In this document: piece after piece, positions 6,923 to 9,697 of the stretch | Layout: each line of letters begins with the position of its first letter | Numbering within the stretch: position 1 is the first letter of the stretch | NCBI GenBank assembly: GCA_949547975.1 | Contig: CATITW010000006.1 | Location: 1-9,697, forward strand | Direction: 5' to 3' | DNA from: Cryomorphaceae bacterium | GTDB taxonomy: Bacteria; Bacteroidota; Bacteroidia; Flavobacteriales; Schleiferiaceae | Length of the DNA stretch: 9,697 nucleotides | Made by a program: the position numbers and the translations under genes | The notes under the pieces: generated by a model | Seen by the model: only the letters and a program-made list of their open reading frames with translations | Told to the model about the DNA's origin: nothing | Databases searched by the model: none

Positions 6923-8170
6923 TTACAATGCTGATGCTGGTTTTAAGTAGCCAATTATTCGGTCGTAACGTAAGCCCATTCCTCGGTTGTACATGATTAA
7001 AGAATAGTCGTTTCGGGTCTGCCAATGCGTCCCTTCCGTCATTTCTGTACTCACTCCGCCGTTGGAATCTGGATGTGCAAAGATATAATTATAGTACCCT
7101 TGCTTGAGCAATACTTGGCCTAAATAAGCGCCACGATTGCGGTCGTAAGAAAGTTTGAAATTCTCGCGTAACGACCAGTCAGAGAGCTGTCCGTACACAT
7201 ACACTGGCACCTCAAGCTCAGGGCTCTCGAAATAAAACTCCACCCAACAATAATCCCCGGCAAGATCCGGATTGCCCACGTCGGCGCGTTGAATGAGACG
7301 GCGACCGTTGATGTCGTTGTCAAAACTATACACCGAAATACTGCGGTTCTTCTTCTCGTTAAGATAGACGGTCCAACACGAGTCTAAGCGTGAAGTTTTT
7401 ACACCAAGTCCTGTCTGGTTCAGCCTTTTCGTATCGAACGTATGGTATTCCACGCCTCCGTCAAATGCTTCTTCTCCCATAAAATTATATTCCAGGACCC
7501 CGTCATTTATAAAAGCGGGTTTCAGTTCTGTTTTTGCATTGTCCCAACGACGATTTTGCAGAATGCTGAGGTCCAAATCCTGATAATAGTCTTGAATAGG
7601 GTAGCCGGCCATAGAAACCCGAGCACTTACCTGTTGTTGCGAGGAAAAACCTTCCATATCTAGAGCTCTTCCTACGGTCACAGAAGGAACGACCAGATTC
7701 TCATAAACGATGAACCTTCGGCGTAAGACCAAATCTTCTGGATCATCGTTTTGATATACTTCAATAACGTAATTGCCACTTATGATGGGTTTTACATCGG
7801 CATTAGGTACAGTTACAGCATAGTGGGTATAAGGCACAAAAGTCCCGATGCTTATGGCGAAGTTGTTCAAATAGTTACCCTCAAATCCTCGGAGGTATTG
7901 GTTGATCAATAGTTCTGATCGTGTCCAATTTTTGGTACAATGGAAAATCCGGTACGCATAGTTGTTCCACTCATACGCCATATCGTCAAAACTCAGTTCT
8001 AGTCCTTTCGAGGCTCCCAATTCGTACGCCGGAAAGTCGAGAGGTGCTCCAACCGGCGCAATCTGAATGGTTTTAAGGTAGTCAAAGGCCGTGGTATCCC
8101 GAAGAACTTGGCTTTTCAAACCACTGAATGTCAGTATACAAGTAAGTAAGAGGAACTTTTTAACAGTCAT
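6923..8170 (-). CDS. Type IX secretion system plug-family protein (DUF5103)
   Basis: In Flavobacterium the Plug protein seals the periplasmic mouth of the giant SprA translocon of the type IX secretion system when no substrate shuttle occupies it. The 415-residue product matches this family (formerly DUF5103) in length and order. It has a signal peptide (about 1-20, MTVKKFLLLTCILTFSGLKS), then the first beta-domain with PLDFPAYELG (43-52), LELSFDDM (57-64), HCTKNW (77-82), GFEGNYLNNF (95-104), PYTHYAVTVPN (113-123) and ISGNYVIEVYQNDDPEDLVL (130-149). Later domains include WVEFYFESPELEVPVYVYGQ (309-328) and an aromatic-rich C-terminus (YYNYIFAHPDSNGG, about 359-372). The reading frame is open upstream to 8308, but I chose ATG 8170 because it starts the signal peptide directly and avoids overlapping nqrA. 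A promoter candidate lies at 8229-8257. Paralogues exist in this family, so a strict Plug role is likely rather than certain. Confidence 0.88.
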   Translation of the reverse strand: MTVKKFLLLTCILTFSGLKSQVLRDTTAFDYLKTIQIAPVGAPLDFPAYELGASKGLELSFDDMAYEWNNYAYRIFHCTKNWTRSELLINQYLRGFEGNYLNNFAISIGTFVPYTHYAVTVPNADVKPIISGNYVIEVYQNDDPEDLVLRRRFIVYENLVVPSVTVGRALDMEGFSSQQQVSARVSMAGYPIQDYYQDLDLSILQNRRWDNAKTELKPAFINDGVLEYNFMGEEAFDGGVEYHTFDTKRLNQTGLGVKTSRLDSCWTVYLNEKKNRSISVYSFDNDINGRRLIQRADVGNPDLAGDYCWVEFYFESPELEVPVYVYGQLSDWSLRENFKLSYDRNRGAYLGQVLLKQGYYNYIFAHPDSNGGVSTEMTEGTHWQTRNDYSLIMYNRGMGLRYDRIIGYLKPASAL

Positions 8171-8275
8171 GTTGCAGAAATAATCGTGTCCAAGGTACAA
8201 TTCGTCCTTAATAAACGTGGAAAAAACACAAACGTATCCTAATTTCGCAAAACCAAAATCATACTGAAACGTACG
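8171..8275. other. Divergent intergenic control region between the plug-family gene and nqrA
   Basis: These 105 bp separate two divergently transcribed genes and must hold both 5' signals. The minus-strand promoter candidate (8229-8257) is clear. For nqrA the only near match on the plus strand is TAATTTCG (8240-8247), one base off TAnnTTTG and without a TTG at the right distance, so the nqrA promoter is not resolved. I see no convincing dyad operator or riboswitch fold. Neither start codon has a Shine-Dalgarno sequence, which is usual in Bacteroidota. Confidence 0.6.
8229..8257 (-). promoter_or_regulatory. Bacteroidota-type promoter for the plug-nuclease gene pair
   Basis: On the minus strand TTTG (8257-8254), 17 nt of spacer and TACGTTTG (8236-8229) make a full match to the -33/-7 promoter pattern of this phylum. 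The predicted start near 8222-8224 gives a leader of about 50 nt before ATG 8170. It also supports the downstream start over the longer open frame, most of whose extra codons would lie upstream of this start site. Confidence 0.6.
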
Positions 8276-9625
8276 ATGTCTCAATCCTTTAAGATTCGCA
8301 AGGGTCACAATATTAAGCTCGTTGGCGACGCTCCTAAAAATGACTTAGGAAATGTCTCGTCAACTACTTATGCGGTGAGCCCTTTAGATTTCCCAGGCAT
8401 CACGCCAAAATTGGCAGTGAAAGCTGGTGAAAAAGTCCAAGCGGGCGACGTTCTATTCTTTGACAAGGATCGTCCGGAAGTAAAAATTTGTTCTCCCGTC
8501 TCAGGTGAGGTAGCAGAAGTAAAGCGTGGTGCAAAGCGCAAGATTCTACAGGTTGTAGTTCTTGCTGATAGTGTCATCACGTATGCAAGCCATGGCTCGT
8601 TTGACTTAAAGTCAGGCGATCGTGGGGCAGCTGCTGACCACTTTGCTAAAACCGGTGTAGGAGCGTTGATAACCTCTCGCCCATATGGGGTAGTAGCAGG
8701 GATGAGCGAAGAGCCTCGTGACATTTTTGTCAACGGTGTTCAGAGCGGTCCACTTGCAGGTGATCTTGCTTACCAGATCGAGGGGAAAGATGCTGAAATT
8801 GCTGCGGCAATCGAAGCGTTAGCCTTGATGACTACCGGAAAGGTGTATGTCAGCCAAGACGCTGATGCTCCTAGTATTGCAGCATTGAACCACGAAAAAG
8901 CGACAGCACTTACATTCTCAGGGAAGCATCCCAAAGGTTTAGTAGGTAGCCAGATTGCTCAAGTTGCACCTATCAATAAAGGTGATATCGTTTGGACAGT
9001 AAATGCCATCGATCTTCCTGTTATTGGACGTGCATTCTTGAAAGGCGAATACGCTCCACAATACAAGGTAGTCGTGGCAGGTTCGAAAATTACAAAGCCG
9101 GGCTATGCAACTATAACGCAAGGTGCAAACCTAGCATCGTTTATAGGCAGTCACGTAAATACGGACAACACACGCATTATCGCTGGTGATGTACTTACAG
9201 GAACGCAAATAGAAGCCACTGGATTTTTATCGTTCGGGCAAAGTCAAATCACAGCAATCCCTGAGGGTAACCAAACGGAATTCTTTGGTTGGGTACTTCC
9301 AGGATTTGGAAAATTCTCTACGAACCGTGCTTTTTGGGCATGGTTGTTCCCAAATAGAAAATACGATCTCGACACGAACCTTCATGGAGAAGAGCGTGCG
9401 TTTGTAGTGACTGGTGAGTACGATAAGTTCATCCCTATGGACATCTTCCCTCAGCAGTTGTTGCGTAGTATTTTGATTGGTGACATCGAAAAAATGGAAC
9501 AATTAGGCATCTACGAAGTTGTTCCTGAAGATTTCGCTTTGGCTGAGGTAGCATGTACTTCGAAATTGCCTTTGCAGCAAATCGTTCGTAACGGATTGAA
9601 TGACCTTAGAAAAGAAATGATTTAA
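8276..9625 (+). CDS. nqrA: Na(+)-translocating NADH-quinone reductase subunit A
   Basis: NqrA is the membrane-associated cytoplasmic-side subunit of the sodium-pumping NADH:ubiquinone reductase (NQR), which oxidises NADH, reduces quinone and exports Na+. Its 449 residues match the usual family length. The N-terminus MSQSFKIRKGHNIKLVGDAP (1-20) leads into a barrel-sandwich (lipoyl-like) region ending in CSPVSGEVAEVKRGAKRKI (72-90). Family landmarks follow: ITSRPYG (132-138), HPKGLVGSQIAQVAPINKGD (218-237), WTVNAIDLPVIGRAFLKGEY (240-259), GDVLTGT (304-310), FPNRKYDLDTNLHGEERAFV (358-377), and EDFALAEVACTSKLPLQQIV (418-437). The stop is followed 10 bp later by the nqrB start, so this is the first gene of an nqr operon running off the right edge. 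It starts divergently from the plug-family gene. Confidence 0.97.
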   Translation: MSQSFKIRKGHNIKLVGDAPKNDLGNVSSTTYAVSPLDFPGITPKLAVKAGEKVQAGDVLFFDKDRPEVKICSPVSGEVAEVKRGAKRKILQVVVLADSVITYASHGSFDLKSGDRGAAADHFAKTGVGALITSRPYGVVAGMSEEPRDIFVNGVQSGPLAGDLAYQIEGKDAEIAAAIEALALMTTGKVYVSQDADAPSIAALNHEKATALTFSGKHPKGLVGSQIAQVAPINKGDIVWTVNAIDLPVIGRAFLKGEYAPQYKVVVAGSKITKPGYATITQGANLASFIGSHVNTDNTRIIAGDVLTGTQIEATGFLSFGQSQITAIPEGNQTEFFGWVLPGFGKFSTNRAFWAWLFPNRKYDLDTNLHGEERAFVVTGEYDKFIPMDIFPQQLLRSILIGDIEKMEQLGIYEVVPEDFALAEVACTSKLPLQQIVRNGLNDLRKEMI

Positions 9626-9635
9626 TAGCCAGATT

Positions 9636-9697
9636 ATGAAGTTTGTACAAAACATATTCGACCAGACTAGACCGCTTGTTGAAAAAGATGGCAAAAG
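9636..9697 (+). CDS. nqrB: Na(+)-translocating NADH-quinone reductase subunit B (first 20 codons, partial)
   Basis: An ATG at 9636 begins 20 open codons, MKFVQNIFDQTRPLVEKDGK, before the window ends. This matches the amphipathic cytosolic N-terminus of NqrB, the FMN- and riboflavin-containing membrane subunit of the Na+-pumping NQR complex. NqrB N-termini typically read like MKFLRxLLDKxxPxFEKGGK. The position, 10 bp after the nqrA stop on the same strand, is where nqrB is expected in the conserved nqrABCDEF order. Too little is present for a domain check, so the call rests on this motif and the context. Confidence 0.88.
   Translation, partial: MKFVQNIFDQTRPLVEKDGK

Noticed and set aside
8135..8170. 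Cysteine at residue 11 of the plug-family signal peptide as a possible lipoprotein site.
   Set aside because: LLTC has a threonine before the cysteine and lies too early in the hydrophobic core to be a convincing lipobox.
8240..8247. TAATTTCG as the nqrA promoter.
   Set aside because: It deviates from TAnnTTTG at one conserved base, and no TTG lies 17-23 nt upstream.
8171..8308. The plug-family reading frame stays open upstream and could start at 8308, overlapping nqrA by 33 bp.
   Set aside because: The extra 46 residues would bury the signal peptide that starts at ATG 8170, and most of the extension lies upstream of the predicted transcription start.

Overview
The window looks like an ordinary chromosomal segment of a Bacteroidota bacterium, probably Flavobacteriales. 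The evidence is a type IX secretion plug-family gene, a Bacteroidota-style nqrA, start codons without clear Shine-Dalgarno sequences, and promoter candidates of the TTG-N(17-23)-TAnnTTTG type upstream of two genes. The genus cannot be fixed from the sequence. Coding density is very high: the only gaps are about 105, 71 and 34 bp, and no stretch over 300 bp lacks a gene. I see no RNA genes, insertion sequences, integrases, CRISPR arrays or attachment sites.

Layout from left to right: (1) the N-terminal 265 codons of pheT (minus strand, running off the left edge), with its own well-formed promoter. (2) A minus-strand pair, recG followed 1 bp later by a gene for a small VTT (DedA/SNARE-associated-like) membrane protein. 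(3) A plus-strand pair diverging from recG: a polyprenyl-phosphate sugar-1-phosphate transferase, then pepT joined by an ATGA stop/start overlap. (4) A minus-strand pair convergent with pepT: a T9SS plug-family (DUF5103) gene, then a gene for a secreted S1/P1-type zinc nuclease 3 bp downstream. The nuclease and pepT coding regions overlap tail to tail by 16 bp. (5) On the plus strand, diverging from the plug gene, nqrA and the first 20 codons of nqrB, the start of a Na+-pumping NADH:quinone reductase operon.

The genes are mostly housekeeping: tRNA charging (pheT), DNA repair (recG), respiration with sodium export (nqrAB) and peptide breakdown (pepT). Envelope functions make up the rest: the glycan-initiating sugar transferase, secretion-channel gating (plug), a periplasmic or secreted nuclease and the VTT membrane protein. 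I found no convincing undescribed system. The points most worth a second look are the unusually short catalytic loop of the sugar transferase, the pairing of the plug-family gene with a secreted nuclease gene, and the compact divergent control region between the plug gene and nqrA.
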